Shown here: piece by piece, positions 1 to 12,359 of the stretch | Layout of the letters: the number at the start of each line of letters is the position of its first letter | Position numbering within the stretch: position 1 is the first letter of the stretch | Assembly (NCBI GenBank): GCA_014898415.1 | Contig: RCTD01000031.1 | Span: 496,001-560,000, forward strand | Source of the DNA: Stromatinia cepivora | Lineage: Eukaryota; Ascomycota; Leotiomycetes; Helotiales; Sclerotiniaceae | Length of the DNA stretch: 64,000 bases | Reading direction: 5' to 3' | Notes under the pieces: model-generated | Told to the model about the DNA's origin: nothing | Database searches by the model: none | What the model saw: the letters and a program-made list of their open reading frames with translations, nothing else | Translations under genes and position numbers: made by a program

Positions 1-1046
1 TTGTTGAATCTGCGCGGTCAATCCTCGATGAATATTCCGGAGATGCACCAACTACAGAGATTATTACGGGACAACTTCTAAGAGTTATTTATTTGAGAAT
101 GACGGCATCACCGCATGTCACGTGGATGTCTAGTTGCACTTTGATGCATATGATTGAAGCGGCAGGTCTCCATCTCCCATCAATCACGGATGACCCTTCA
201 GCACAACCAGCAGTAGATTCTAATTCAGAGCTACGATGGAGGTTATTAGGCGTAGCACAGCATCTAAATACATGGATATCCTTCGATCTTGGCCGATCTA
301 GGGTAGTGCTCCAAGGAGGTGTCCCGTCAGTTCTCCAATATATAAAGCACCAAGACTCAACGAAAGAGCTTCTTAGCCTTTTGCCTATGTCCGAAGCCTT
401 AGATCCGAGTAATCAACAAAACGCGTCAAACCTTGAGTCTGCGTTTCTACAAGTCCTAGATAGCAGTCATATACAACCACCATCAGTAATGGCCCAGTGC
501 AATCTCATGCTTTGCATCTACCGTCGTCTTCGAGCTCTAAATTGGACTATTTCATCGGACCTTCTGGACCGAGCACTAGCGTTGATGAGTAAGGGATTAC
601 GATGTGCAAGAGACATGTGCCTGACAAGTTGTCCATGGCACCACATGGCAAATGTACCATTTCAAATCATCTGCACACTCCTCGCCATCGACAACCGAAG
701 TTCATTATCAAGACTTGGAGATGGAATTAAAACCCTTGGCGAAGTGGCAGCTGCATACGATACGAGTGTCATGAGGGAAGCATATAAGACTGCTCGATTA
801 CTCGTTTTAATTTATCAAAAACGGAAAGAGGATGATGCAAAAATGCTGAGCGAAATTTTTCAGGCTGATCCTTTGCTTTCTGTTGATCCCACAATGGACA
901 AAACCAACGGTGAAGGACGTCAGGATATCATTTATAATGATCCCTGGCTTGAATCACTAATTGCGGATATACCTGGACTAGAGGATATTGAAGCACAATT
1001 TTCAATGCCAAACATACTGTGGTCATTCCAAGGATCAAATGTTTGA
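1..1046 (+). CDS. fungal-specific transcription factor, C-terminal part (5' end outside window)
   Basis: The reading frame is open from base 3 to a TGA at 1044-1046, so about 347 C-terminal residues are present and the start lies upstream of the window. The piece matches the middle homology region of fungal zinc-cluster regulators in style: a segment reading SPHVTWMSSCTLMHMIEAAG is followed by RWRLLGVAQHLNTWISFDLG, the helical W-x-SC-x-MHM and L-G-x-A-x-x-L-x-x-W pattern common in the Fungal_trans domain. The DNA-binding domain (Zn2Cys6 or C2H2) would be upstream and is not visible, so the class of regulator and its targets are unknown. The tail is acidic (DIPGLEDIEAQF) and could be an activation segment. 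Base composition and codon use are those of a normal gene, with no sign of RIP, although the AT-rich island begins only about 420 bp downstream. No intron is visible in this part. Confidence 0.75.
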   Translation, partial: VESARSILDEYSGDAPTTEIITGQLLRVIYLRMTASPHVTWMSSCTLMHMIEAAGLHLPSITDDPSAQPAVDSNSELRWRLLGVAQHLNTWISFDLGRSRVVLQGGVPSVLQYIKHQDSTKELLSLLPMSEALDPSNQQNASNLESAFLQVLDSSHIQPPSVMAQCNLMLCIYRRLRALNWTISSDLLDRALALMSKGLRCARDMCLTSCPWHHMANVPFQIICTLLAIDNRSSLSRLGDGIKTLGEVAAAYDTSVMREAYKTARLLVLIYQKRKEDDAKMLSEIFQADPLLSVDPTMDKTNGEGRQDIIYNDPWLESLIADIPGLEDIEAQFSMPNILWSFQGSNV

Positions 1047-1470
1047 GGGTAGGATCGCGAAGTACCTCTCACCATGAACGTTGAAAGCAACGCAGAAGTC
1101 AAGAAGCAACAACATATATAGTATCATCAATAAAGTAAAGACCCCCGGAGCATTACGAAGAGGCCAATTTCCATTCTTCAACCTCTTCACAGAATTCATT
1201 GTATACATCAATTTGTCCTAAACTGGCACATGAGACTCCTGTCCCCGAAGCCCATAATTCAATATCTCACTACCAGCCTCATCTCAATCAACCACTTTCT
1301 TTTATGGAAGTAATGGCATGTTGTGCACCATATCCTAGTCCATGGGTTCAGGAGTCCATATTTCCACGCCGTATTTTAGGGCTCTTTCGGCTGCCACAAT
1401 CCGTTGAATAGTCCACTTTTTTCGTGTTACAAGGGCCAGTGTTTGGGGCTTGGAATATTGATTCAATTTA
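1047..1470 (+). other. 3' flank of the transcription factor gene
   Basis: About 420 bp of intermediate composition, probably holding the 3' UTR and polyadenylation region. AATAAAGTAAAG lies near 1127. A 70-codon frame at 1199-1411 has no recognisable features and I do not call it a gene. The sequence becomes strongly AT-rich from about 1500. Confidence 0.5.
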
Positions 1471-1520
1471 ATTCAACTACCCCTCTTGTAGGCCACCTCA
1501 AAAAATCATACCGCTTGAAG
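1471..1520 (+). repeat. left terminal inverted repeat of a mariner-like element (possible island boundary)
   Basis: ATTCAACTACC follows a TA dinucleotide at 1469-1470 and continues into GGCCACCTC and AAAAAATCAT. The same layout, inverted, ends at 59038 just before TA at 59039-59040. The related element at 1845-2651 has termini of the same type. TA target and AxTCAAC ends fit Tc1/mariner (Fot1/pogo-like) elements of ascomycetes. Whether 1471 and 59038 are two ends of one element is inference. Confidence 0.45.
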
Positions 1521-1844
1521 CAATCTACCCTTTTAAATCTTTAATAATTCAACAACTATTGAATCAATTGATCTGAAATTTTGAAATATTATCATTTATA
1601 TTATACCAAACAATTTTATCAAAGATGATATAGCAATAACTTTAAATACAATAATTAAAAGAATTTCAAAACAGAAAACTACTTTGAATTATAAAGTAAT
1701 AAGAATTACAATTCAGAATTGATTGAAAGATTATTAGTTTCGTTAAATAGGGTTTGAATATATATAAAAGATAATTCCGATTTAAAAAAAACAACCAACA
1801 AATTGAGTATTAATACAGGAATCCTTAAATACTAATTCAATTTA

Positions 1845-2651
1845 AGTCAACCACCCTAATTTCCGGCCACCCTTACTTTCCGACCACTATTTTATATCAA
1901 AAACCACGATTTTTATCTATTAATAACTTTTTAAATAATAAATATAATTGATTCAAATTTTGAATATAAACTCTTTATATAAATATTGAATCATTCTGAA
2001 AATTTTATAATTTTAGGTTTTTTTTTGATAGAAATATTAAAGATTGAATTTTTGATTTTTGATTTATATATAATTTATATATAAATTAAAAAAATATCAA
2101 AATCTTGAATAACTTTTCAACAAAAATAATTAAAAAAATAAACTATTAATTTTTTTGGAATCTTTGAATCATATTTTATAAAATAAAATAAATTATTATA
2201 TATAATAATTTATAGATAATCTTTTATTGATATTTATATTTTATTTTATACAAAATTTTATATAGGTAATTTTTCAATTAATAATAAAACATTATTTATA
2301 AACAAAGATTTTTCGAAATTAGATTCATTTTATATAATATAATTTCAGAATTTTATTAAAATTCAGAATTTATTTTTAATTATTTTTGTTGAAAAATTAT
2401 TCAAGATTTTGATGTTTTTTTAATTTGTATATAAATCAAAATTCGAAAATTCAACCTTTAATATCTTAACGAAAAAAATTATGAAAAATCTGAAATTTTC
2501 AGAATTGATTTGAATTCAGATAATAAACTTTTAATCAAAATTTCATTTAATTATGTTCATAAATAAGAAAATTAAAAATGCCAAAAATGATGATTTTTGG
2601 TGTGAATGATGGCCGGAATGTAGGGGTGGCCGGAAACTAGAGTTGTTGACT
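1845..2651. mobile_element. mariner-like MITE or decayed DNA transposon
   Basis: An 807-bp unit flanked by TA at 1843-1844 and 2652-2653. The left end begins AGTCAACCACCCTAATTTCC and the right end, read inverted, begins AGTCAACAACTCTAGTTTCC. The inverted similarity runs on for about 70 bp through GGCCACC and CAAAAA(C/T)CA. The interior is AT-rich with no coding frame. TA target and long imperfect inverted termini fit a Tc1/mariner-type non-autonomous or RIP-destroyed element. Bases 2460-2650 also resemble 58860-59035, the right end of a related copy. Confidence 0.75.
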
Positions 2652-2653
2652 TA

Positions 2654-3317
2654 TTATCAAATTCGTAAAATTAATAAAAAGCTTTTTGATATAAAAGGAA
2701 ACAATTCTTTATTTAGAAAACAATGAATATAGAATTTTTTGTAAAGAAATTCTGAAATTAAAATCAAAAGATAATATCGAATCGATTTTGTATATATTTC
2801 TGGTACTATTGATGAAATTATTAGCAAATTATTTGGAAAACTTGATTTGCTCTTGATTAAATATATTAAAACCGAAAATCAATGAAATATATATGAAATT
2901 AATATTATAAAAGATTAAAATTTAAATAATTTAATAATAAAGAGTTTAGAATATCGTTTTATTCAAAAAAACAATCTGATTCCAAAATTTAGATATCTTT
3001 TATTGAATACATTTTGATTATAAAAAGAGTATTCAATTTATTCATTATTTTCAAAGAAAAATATTTATAATAATAATAATTACCTATAAATTTTACTTTA
3101 TATAAAGATTGGAAATTTATTATTATATAAAATAAATGAATAATTAATATTATAAAACTTGAATAATTGAAAAAGATTTTTATTTTTAAAATTATTTTCT
3201 TTCGATTTGAAAAAGCAAAACTATCTAATTGAATAGTTATGGGAATTACAAAATTATAAAATTTATATTTGAATATTTCAAAAATAATATTTATTTTTTA
3301 ATTTTATCATTATATAT
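2654..3317. other. AT-rich sequence, no gene seen
   Basis: Very low GC with stops in all frames. The last ~30 bp before 3318 resemble the distal part of the element C LTR. Nothing else is recognisable. Confidence 0.5.
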
Positions 3318-3528
3318 TGTGAGAAAGTTAGGATGTCAAGGCCTAATACGTAGCTAGTTCATAGTCATATGATCACATGACTCTTTGTAATTAGATATAA
3401 AAGAAAACTCTACTCCCTTTTCCTTAACAGAAATCAATCATCTTTCTATTAAGTCTTTTTGTACCCTATTTATATACAATTCAAATCATTATCTAAATCT
3501 ACTAGTTTTATTATTTGAAGCCTCTACA
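3318..3528 (+). repeat. repeat J, copy 1 (probable LTR)
   Basis: A 211-bp unit starting TGTGAGAAAGTTAGGATG and ending GAAGCCTCTACA (TG...CA). It is repeated at 4422-4631, and its distal part reappears after 57081. The similarity between copies continues about 90 bp past the right edge (ATATAATCTGATCAATT...), so this may be an LTR plus the first bases of an element. Contains the TATA-like motif CCCTATTTATATACAA. Confidence 0.5.
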
Positions 3529-4166
3529 ATATAATCTGATCAATTTCAATTTCCATTTCCCCTTACAATGTATTATCAGGATGCATATATCTCAATCTAC
3601 CTCTTTTACAATATATCATATATATTATAATTATTAGATTTATTAATATTCTTATCTCTTAAAAGTATTTATAAATATAATTTTAATAAATTAATATCTT
3701 TATTAAATTTTTCAATACTTAGAAAATATAATTTTCTTATTTGTTATCAAAAAACAAAAACAAAAGATTTAATAGTTTATAATATCAAATCTAAATAAAG
3801 GATTTCTAATTTTTAATTTTAAAACTATATTAATTTTTTTTTCAATTGATTATTGTTTAAAAATAATAACAATGAAATTATAACTCTCAATTCTATTTTG
3901 AAAAATGATCTTCAATATCAATTGATTATAAAATTATCTTTTGATTTATAGAAAACCTTTCAAAAAATAAATAATATTCGAAAATATATCTATACAATAA
4001 TTCAAAAAAAAGATATCGATCTTCTAATTCGTCGATTGTTATTTTATAAAATTATAAAAGATTTTGATATCAAAAACTATGTAATTATATAATCAGAATA
4101 TTTAATAAAACAATTGAAATATAAATTAGAACAGATTATATCTAAAAAAAAAGCGAATAATAAAAA
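3529..4166. other. AT-rich sequence, no gene seen
   Basis: The first ~90 bp continue repeat J. The remainder is low-GC sequence without a plausible coding frame. Confidence 0.45.
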
Positions 4167-4421
4167 TGTCACAGAAAGCTTTACAATCCCTTATATCTTA
4201 CAAAGGATTAAAAGTATACTTTTCAATTGAAATAAAGGATTCTTTAAATCTTATTACTCTCTTTAATTGATAAAATAATCCTAATATATTAATAAATAAT
4301 GATCTAATTTAATCGAAATATTTATCAATTAGATAATCATTTATTTATTTTATATATATAATCTTTAATCCAAATAATTAAAAATAAATCATTTCAATTT
4401 TATTTATTTTATCAATCATAT
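4167..4421 (+). repeat. degraded, truncated LTR of element C
   Basis: Begins TGTCACAGAAAGCTTTAC, matching the 5' end of the 309-bp LTR at 38031 (TGTCACGGAAAGCCTTG...), and stays alignable with many C-to-T changes until it is cut by repeat J at 4422. It shows that J inserted into an older C LTR. Confidence 0.6.
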
Positions 4422-4631
4422 TATAAGAAAGTTGGGATATCAAAGTCTAATATATAATTAGTTTATAATCATATAATTATATAACTTTTTGTAATTAGAT
4501 ATAAGAAAAAGTTCTGTTTTTTTCTTTTTAAAAGAAATCAATTGTTTCTTTATTAATCTTTTTATATTTTATTTATATATAATCCAAACTATTATCTAAA
4601 TCTACTAGTTTTATTATTTGAAGCTTTTACA
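4422..4631 (+). repeat. repeat J, copy 2
   Basis: A 210-bp RIP-altered copy of 3318-3528 (TATAAGAAAGTTGGGATATC... to GAAGCTTTTACA). It is followed by the same ~90 bp leader-like sequence, here less mutated (GCTATCGGGACGCACGTATC), which gives the better reading of the original. Confidence 0.5.
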
Positions 4632-4734
4632 ATATAATCTGATCAATTCCAATTCTCATTTCCCTTTGCAGTATGCTATCGGGACGCACGTATCTCGACC
4701 TACCTCTTCCACAATATATATTCATTTTCGATCC

Positions 4735-4915
4735 ACTTTCAATTCGATTTCAATACGATTTCGATACGATTTCGATAGGCATGTTTTCGATTCGGTATAC
4801 TTTCGATTCGGTATACTTTCGATTTGGATTCGGTATACTTTCGATTTGATATATTTTTGATTTGGATTTAGTATACTTTCGATTTGGTATACTTTCGATT
4901 TAATATAAATGAATA
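4735..4915 (+). repeat. short tandem repeats (GTATACTTTCGATT family)
   Basis: Imperfect tandem units of about 13-20 bp built from CGATTTCGATACG and then GGTATACTTTCGATTTG repeat at least six times. A spurious 80-codon frame crosses them. This is probably a low-complexity leader segment of a decayed retroelement. Confidence 0.65.
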
Positions 4916-5380
4916 AGGGATATTAATACCTCCCTTTTTAGATCGACATCCTTATCGATTTCAACAATCCTGTAGATTCGGTAAATAATAAAGGAGGGGG
5001 AATTTTTAATTTATCTTTTTTTTGAAATTTGAAATATAAAATATATTATATTCATCAATATATCGATTCAAATTTGTATCAAAAAAATGATAATTCTAAT
5101 ATAAATACTGTTTCATCTTCAACTAATATATTAACTTTCCGATATGGATCCGATTGTTTGTAATCAGTTTTCATTAGTGATCCTTTAGAATTATATAAAG
5201 ATTAGTTTTATCTTTTCTTTTGGAAGAGGCCTGATATTCTGTTAAAGGGAAGAGGCTTTAAGCATTCTGTTAGGGTTCTATTTGAAATAGAAATACAGTT
5301 AATATCGTATATGAATTCGTTTATTATATTCTTTAAGGGTAGTATTAAAGATTTTATCATTATTATTATTATATATGAAT
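4916..5380. other. AT-rich flank, no gene seen
   Basis: Contains a partial GAGGCCTGATATTCTGTTA / GAGGCTTTAAGCATTCTGTTA internal duplication near 5220-5270 and the start of a ~60-bp repeat (GAATTC(A/G)TTTATTRTAYTCC) that continues to 5480. Confidence 0.4.
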
Positions 5381-5569
5381 TCATTTATTGTACTCCTCAA
5401 AGGTAATACTAAAGATTTCATCATTATCATATATAAATCCGCTTATTGTATTCCTCAAGGGTAATACTAAAGATTTCATTATAATCTCAATTTCAATATC
5501 TTCAATTTCAATATCTTCAATTTCAATATCTTCAATTTCATTAACAATTTTTATATTCAAATTCTTCAT
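5381..5569 (-). CDS. short acidic-repeat ORF, possible gag start of the decayed element around A
   Basis: From an ATG at 5567-5569 (minus strand) a 62-codon frame runs to a stop at 5381. Its core is an in-frame 15-bp tandem repeat giving repeated EIEDI units, followed by a ~60-bp direct repeat encoding MKSLVLPLRNTISG. In the direction of reading it lies just past the insertion point of element A. Removing A joins it to the leader with the 60-bp minisatellite (12642-13455). It may be the N-terminus of a gag-like protein of an old LTR element, but no known domain is visible. A longer reading that starts inside the LTR of A is an artefact of the insertion. Confidence 0.3.
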   Translation of the reverse strand: MKNLNIKIVNEIEDIEIEDIEIEDIEIEIIMKSLVLPLRNTISGFIYDNDEIFSITFEEYNK

Positions 5570-5598
5570 TTTTCCGATAGGATTCTGAAGGTTCTTTA

Positions 5599-5880
5599 TG
5601 TGACGCACAAGAGCCATAGTAGAGCTGAATAAACAGGGTCAATTATGTTCTTTAGAATCTACAATTGAAGAATTATAGTTTGTAAGAAATGACTAAATAT
5701 ATATATACAAATATCTATTTGTAGACTACAAAATTGTATATAAGCATTATTAGGGTTATCATTTTACTATACTAAATCATATAATTTGTAATATATATAT
5801 ACAAATGATCAGCTTATAAATTGATATAAAAGATAAAAAGTATTATATAATTAATTTCCTATAATTTACGATTTGTGATA
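5599..5880 (-). repeat. 3' LTR of element A
   Basis: Starts TGTGACGCACAAGAGCC on the plus strand and ends ACGATTTGTGATA. It is the reverse complement of the LTR at 57677-57958 and has the same 282-bp length. The terminal CA has become TA. Confidence 0.92.
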
Positions 5881-5896
5881 CTATTCCCCCCTTCGG
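5881..5896 (-). promoter_or_regulatory. polypurine tract of element A
   Basis: CTATTCCCCCCTTCGG on the plus strand, i.e. CCGAAGGGGGGAATAG on the coding strand, directly abuts the 3' LTR. This is the expected primer site for plus-strand DNA synthesis and fixes the element orientation as minus. Confidence 0.85.
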
Positions 5897-8849
5897 AAAA
5901 GCTCATCCTCAAGTATTTCATTCCTCTATTTCATTGTTATTTTATCGGAAATCAGATTTTATAAAGGTTTATAAGCTTTAAATCAATTAGATTGATCATT
6001 TTGATTAATTTAATTAATTTAATAGAAATTGATCAAATTGACCAAATTGATCAATCTAATTAATCAAAATAATAAATGAATTAATCAAATCAATTAAATC
6101 GTTTATCAATTGATTAAATTAATATTAATTTGTATTTTCCTTGATTTAGGGAATCTTTGAAAGGAAAAAGTTTTAATAAAAAAGGGAAGAAAATTGAATT
6201 ATAATATAATAATGATGGATGGTTAATATAATTAATTCCGAAATCGATTAAGTTAATCGATCAAATTGATTAAATCAATCAAATTGAATAAAATCAATAA
6301 AAATAATGTTATATTTCGTTTTTATTATATTCAAGTTTCCTTTTATATAATTTTTGAAATAATTATAAATATAAATTTTTGAAATATATTACTTTTGTAT
6401 TATCTTGATGATAATAGTTTGTCTATTATATAAAACTTAGATTATATATATATATAATCAAATTCTTTTTAATTTATATAAATTTTCAATCCTTTTACAA
6501 TTATATATATATATATCATTATAAAATTATAATATTTAGTTTATTATATTAAAAAATACTTTTTTTTCCCTTAATTTTATAAATAAATTATTATCTATAT
6601 AATTATAATTATCCTTTTTGTTTTTATAAAGTTTTATTCAATTAATTAATCGATTAAAAGAACTAAACAATATTGGATTGACCAAATAAAAATTGTACAG
6701 AAGATATAATAATATTTTAAAATCGGAAATAGAATATTAAATAAAATTGATATTATTATTAAATTATAAAATTCTATATAATAGAATTTTTCATATTTTC
6801 TTTATTACTAAAACCTTCTTTATTTTTTATTCCGAATTATTAATTATATTAATAAACAAAAATAATTCGAATATTTAATTAGAAAAAGAATTGTTATATA
6901 TTTTATATAATCGATTTAAAAGGAAAATAGGATGAATTTTTATTATAATCAAGAATTCGAATTTGAAAAAGCTTCCAAATCGATTAATGATTTTAAATCT
7001 TCCTTAAATTAAAAAGTTCAGTTTCTTAGATAATCTTTGGATAGGGTAATTCTTTATATTGAATTATATATAATCTTTGATATCAAAATCGATTTTATAT
7101 CAATAAGCATTTATGGATTTCGATATTTTGATTTGGATATATAATAAGCCTTTTTTCGTTTATACAAAAATTAATTTATTATATTCTATATATATATAAA
7201 TATTATATATATTTATATCGTTTGTTGATTTATTAATATCTTTCTTTTATTCCTATATATATTTCGGTATATACCTATATAGAATTTTATAGAGTATGAG
7301 CCCTCTTAAAGAATCGTATAAAAAAGTAAGTTATATATAATCTATTATAAATAGGAATTCTGATCAATCGTTTTAATAATAATTAATAAACGATCTTAAT
7401 TATTACTAAAGATATTAATTATAGATCTCAATTTGATTATCGATTTGAGGATAATGAACAATAAATAATTTGAAATCGATTTTTAGGATTTGGTTGAATT
7501 CCTTTTAGAACTGTAATATGAATTAAGGGCTGCAATCTGATATTATAATATCAAAGGGATTATAATATTGATATATATAATAAAAATATAATTGTATTTG
7601 AATTCGAATATCAATTGATTTGTAATAAAGTATAAAGATAATTTGCTTTATCAATTGATCAATAATGATTAAAACATTATTATATTTATATTTATTTTTA
7701 TTAAAATTGTAATAATTTATAATGATATATTATTATATTCGATTAGAAATCGGAAATAGATATAATAAATCAAGAATATAATTATATAAAACAGAATTAT
7801 ATTTGTAGGTATAATAATTGTATATATATTTGGTTATAATATTATATATTCTGAATCAATAGTATTATTGAGATAATAAGAAATAGGTTTTGTTTATATC
7901 AGAATAAACAATAGAAATAGAATTATAGATTTCATAAATCAGGTAAATTCGAAGGTTATCGATATTAAATATCATTAAATGATCATTGTAAAACAAAAGG
8001 TTATTTTGGAATGATATATACTTATAATTTTGGATAACTTATATTTTAAATATTAATAAACTATTTATAATTTTATTTACTTCAATAATATAATTAATTA
8101 AATCAAATCGAAGAATAATTTCATTTAAATTGATGTTAATAATCGCTGTTTCGTTTGAGTAATATTTTTATAAAGTTTTTTTTATAATTTCAATATCAAT
8201 TTAATTATCTTTAATAAACTATTAAAGGCAATTCTTCTTCTTGATATAATTCTGAAAGTTTAATTTGTTGATTTAATAAATTAAAGTATCAATAAAAAGA
8301 TTATCTTTTTTAGGATAATATATAATAATAAAATTATAATCGATTAAAACTTTTGTTTAATGAGTTTATTAGATATTAAGAGTTTTAATAATTATAAAAT
8401 ATTCAAGGGCTTTATAATTGGTATAAATTTTGATTTTATATAATAAATTAATAAATTTTATTCTTTAATAATTGAAAGATCAAATAATTGATAGTATTTC
8501 TTTGTTATAAATTTTATAATTCAATTTAATAATAATTATAATCTTAAAAAAATAAATTACAGGAAATCAATTTTTGTTATATTATTGTAATAATATATTA
8601 ACAATTACTTTATCGAATATATTTGTTTTGAGTATATAGGGAAATCAATGATTATAATGTTGCAAAAATGGAGTAGAGATAAATTTTTTCTTCAAAATAT
8701 TGAATATATTTTAATATATTTTATCGAATACGAATTTAATATTTATTTTAATGAATTTGTTGAAAAATTTCGTTATTATATTATAATCCTTAATAAACTA
8801 TTAATAAAAGTTACAAAAATCAAGAAATAATTGGATTTCTTTTATTATT

Positions 8850-9487
8850 ATCAGAAAAATCCAATTTTCAATTATTTCAATTTTTTCAAAATTTATTTTT
8901 ATTCTTTTAATAGAAATAATAAAATCCAAATATTTGATATATATAATATTGAATTTGTATTTCTTAAAATCTGTTTATAAATTAATAATTTCTAATTATT
9001 CAAAAATTAGTTTAATATAAATTTGATATTCTTTTTCGTTTTTGGAATAGATTAGAATATTATCAAAATATATTATATAAAAAATATCTAAATAATCGAA
9101 TAAAATATTATTTATATAATATTAATAAATTATAGGATTATTTGTTAATCCAAATAATATAATTTTGTATTTATATAATCTATATCAGATTTGAAAGATA
9201 ATATATTCTTTCGAAACAGAATCTATTTTTATATAATAAAAAATTTATCGAATATCGAGTTTGATAAAAACCTTAGTATTGGAAAGCCAAAAAAACGTTT
9301 TGTTAATCAAAAGAAAAGGATATCGATTTTTATATATTAAGGAATTCAATAATCTGAAATTTATATAGAACCTCAAACTATTATTGAATTTTTTGATAAA
9401 TAAAATGAGTATAATATAAAGAGTTTGATTAAATTCAATGAAATCTTTATTAAAATTATTTATAATATATTCTTTAATAATTTTCAA
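8850..9487 (-). pseudogene. Ty3/gypsy reverse transcriptase of element A (RIP-broken)
   Basis: The minus-strand frame at 9487-9245 reads as an RT N-terminal half: a KEYI start, SLRF-x-I-x-x-R-x-LN, KNRYPFLLI and ending FIKLDIR. This is the gypsy pattern of SLRFCVDYR-x-LN, KNRYPLPLI and FTKLDLR. Continuing past stops towards lower coordinates gives YKYKIILFGLTN (usual PFGLTNAP) and, near 9045-9080, YFDNILIYS in place of the catalytic YLDDILIYS. Loss of the second catalytic Asp (GAT to AAT) is a typical RIP change. The frame contains several stops and cannot be functional. Confidence 0.85.
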
Positions 9488-10317
9488 TTATTTCAAAAAT
9501 ATCTTGTAAAACAGATTATAGTATAAAATTTGTTCTTCTTTATTTTCTAATATGATTTTATAATTATAAGATCGATTAGGAGATAAGATATTTGATTTAT
9601 ATTTGGAAAAGGTTCGATGATATTATCAATATTCAAATAGGATTTCAAATTCTGAATTGATTTTGATTAATATTCGATCGAATTTTTTTCGAACTTTTAT
9701 ATTCTTGAATTTAATTAAAACAATTAATATTCTTTCTTTTGTATATTATTTGTTTTATTGAAAATCTATTATATTATCAAATTCTTTTAGAATAATAATA
9801 AAGAATTCAATTTATTCATTTCTTTTATATTCTAATTAGAATTTATTGGGTTTGAATATATATAGATTAAGGATTTTAAATAATATATAAAGAAGGTATT
9901 TATAGATCTGCAATAATGATATGATTAATTAGGAAAAAGATGGATTGAATTTGAAAGGAATCAGGATTTCTTTTTTTTAATAAGAATTTATATTATATTT
10001 ATATTTGAAGATTCTTATTATATATTATTAATTGTAATTGATCTATTCAATTATAAATCTTTTCGATTTCAATATTCTTCGAATTGATTATTTTATTGAT
10101 TAATATTTTATTGGATTAATCAATCGATCTTTTATTTATAAAAAGATAATTGAATAACGAAAAGATTATTTGAATAAAAGATAGTATAGAATCTTTTTTT
10201 AAATCATTTAAAATATTTATTAAAGTAATCAAACTTTGTTCGAATCTCTGATAATCAAAATTTATCTAAAATAACATTATAATTCTTTAATTCAATAATA
10301 AAAAAAAGGATAAAAGA

Positions 10318-10656
10318 TTATTTATAATTATTGATTATTAAATTAAAGAATATAAAATGAATAATAATATAACTTTGTATATCATTATACTTTTTAATTT
10401 TAATTGAAATTTTAAGCAATATAATTCTTGATTTAAATATAGGAAATAAACAAATAAGAAATATAATATTAATAAAAACAAATCCATTTGCTTTAAAGTT
10501 AATAAATACTTTTGATTGATAAATATAATTATTTTTCGAAAGATTATAAAAAAGAATGAATACTTCTTTTTCTATAAATTTGATTAAATCAAGAAATCTT
10601 ATATCCTGTATAATGTTTAAAATAGAGATGGAGTTTAAGTATTTGGTTTTAAACAT
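10318..10656 (-). pseudogene. gypsy aspartic protease region of element A (RIP-broken)
   Basis: The minus-strand frame contains FINFKANGFVFINIIF, which lines up with the retropepsin active-site pattern LIDSGA(T/N)GFAFI-x-x-x-F of fungal gypsy elements; the D-S-G triad has become N-F-K. Further on, YIIIHFIFFNLII corresponds to the (S/P)ITHxxxLxLxI strand. It lies between the gag remnant and the RT in the coding direction, as expected. There is no ATG-initiated protein of sensible function. Confidence 0.65.
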
Positions 10657-10699
10657 TTTTCTTTTTTTAAATAGATATTCTGTATAACTTTAATTATAA

Positions 10700-10990
10700 C
10701 TTCTGGGCTGAAATCTTCTTCGATATTCCGATATTCTTTGAATTCTTTTGTTTTTTTTTATATCATTTTGATTTTATTAAAATTATCGATATAAGGTATT
10801 GATGTATATATTATTCTAGGAAAAGGAAAGAGTAATAAATATTTGAAATTCGAATAATTATTAAATATAACAAAGTCGGTATATCCAAAAAGGGTATTCC
10901 GGAATAGAAATGGTTTCGGGAATATAAAGGTTCCAAAATTGGAATTATTAAAACTCTAAAAGGGTTATAAAAGGTTTATAATAATCATTG
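10700..10990 (-). pseudogene. gag-like remnant of element A
   Basis: The reverse complement of this stretch follows the intact gag-like frame at 20129-20509 base for base apart from transitions: TTCCAATTTTGGAACCT, ATTCCGGAATAC, GAATATCGGAATATCGAAG and TTTCAGCCCAGAAGTTA are shared. Similarity stops after the CAGAAT that corresponds to about 20445. Beyond that point this copy continues directly into the protease region, so one of the two copies has a deletion or rearrangement. Confidence 0.75.
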
Positions 10991-12359
10991 ATTTGCAAAT
11001 AACTATAAAAGTTTCTTAACCAATATAATATCGATTTCGTTCTTGTAATGAAACTTCATTTTGATTTATTTTAATAAATATATTCACGAGTTCTTTTATA
11101 GTTTTATAATCCTTAATGAATATTATTATTATTTGTAAAAGAAAATCGAAAATTTTTTATTTGAGATCCTTGAATAAGATTTTATTGTTGATAATCTTTA
11201 TTTGAATAACAAATAATCTGAATTTCCTATATTATTCTAGGAAATTGTTATATCAAATTATATTAAGTATAATTTATATTTCGTATTAAAAACAAGTATT
11301 ATCGATTTCAGCCGGATTTTAATAGATCATTACAAATTGTTCGATCAATTCGAATATTATGAATCAGGGTATTTATATATAAAAAATATAATAATATATT
11401 TGTACTTTTGATTCGGTTTGATTGATTATATATATATAACGTTATATTTCATTTTTAAATAATATAATATATAATTCGAATTATTCTATAATTAATAATT
11501 ACTATAAATTAGTTTTAAATTCAATATTATCGTTAAATTTAATAATAAGATTTATAGATTTTGATATATATATATCTCGCTGCAAATTATGATTAATGCA
11601 GAAATATAATCTTAATCAATTAAATCGGTTTCTTGAATAAAAGGACCCCTGATTATTAAATGGATTATTATTTCCTGAAAAAGAAGGAGAATCCTTAAAG
11701 GGCCCCAAATAATCAGATCGTTTAATCGAAATTTTCTTTCTTTGATTTCGGGATCTTCGGGTTTACTTGGATAAAGATCCTTGAATTTCGATTGAAGGAA
11801 TAAAAGGAATCTCAGGTATTATTATTGATCTAGATATCTATATAAATATTATTTGAGGTTCAAAAGGAAATTGCATTGTTATAGAGCTTATCGTCATTAT
11901 AATTTTCAATTATCGATTCTTCTTTTTCAAATTTATAACTATTATATAGAGATTTTGTAATTGTAATAATGATTCGAAAAAAGCAATTGAATTATTAAAA
12001 GTATCAATTTTATATATTAAAATCTTTTTTTTATTAGTTTTCTTTTTTCTAATAATAACATTATTTAATTTTATATTTATATTTTCTTCGAAGGGTTGTT
12101 GAAATAATTGAGGAGAAGGAGAGGATTCCTCAAAATATGCTTTCAAAGGTTCGGAGTATACAAAAGGAAGAGTTCGTTGTATTATAAAAATGATAGTATA
12201 TTTTTAAAGATGTTTATATTTTTATCGATTAGATCAAAATAGATCTTTTTCTTTTAAATATAATATTTATAAAAGTTCATTTAAGAAGATATTATTAAAA
12301 TAAAATATTATTTAGAAGATTATCAAATGATCGGATATTTATAAATGAATTGTAGATAA

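Noticed and set aside
1199..1411. 70-codon frame after the transcription factor gene
   Set aside because: No domain, no start context or neighbours to support it; lies in the likely 3' UTR.
5985..6125. Palindromic TTGATCAATT/AATTGATCAA-rich stretch
   Set aside because: Low-complexity AT sequence inside element A; imperfect and without a partner copy, so no structure is claimed.
8648..8830. 60-codon ATG frame in element A
   Set aside because: Plus strand, antisense to pol, AT-driven composition, no counterpart elsewhere.
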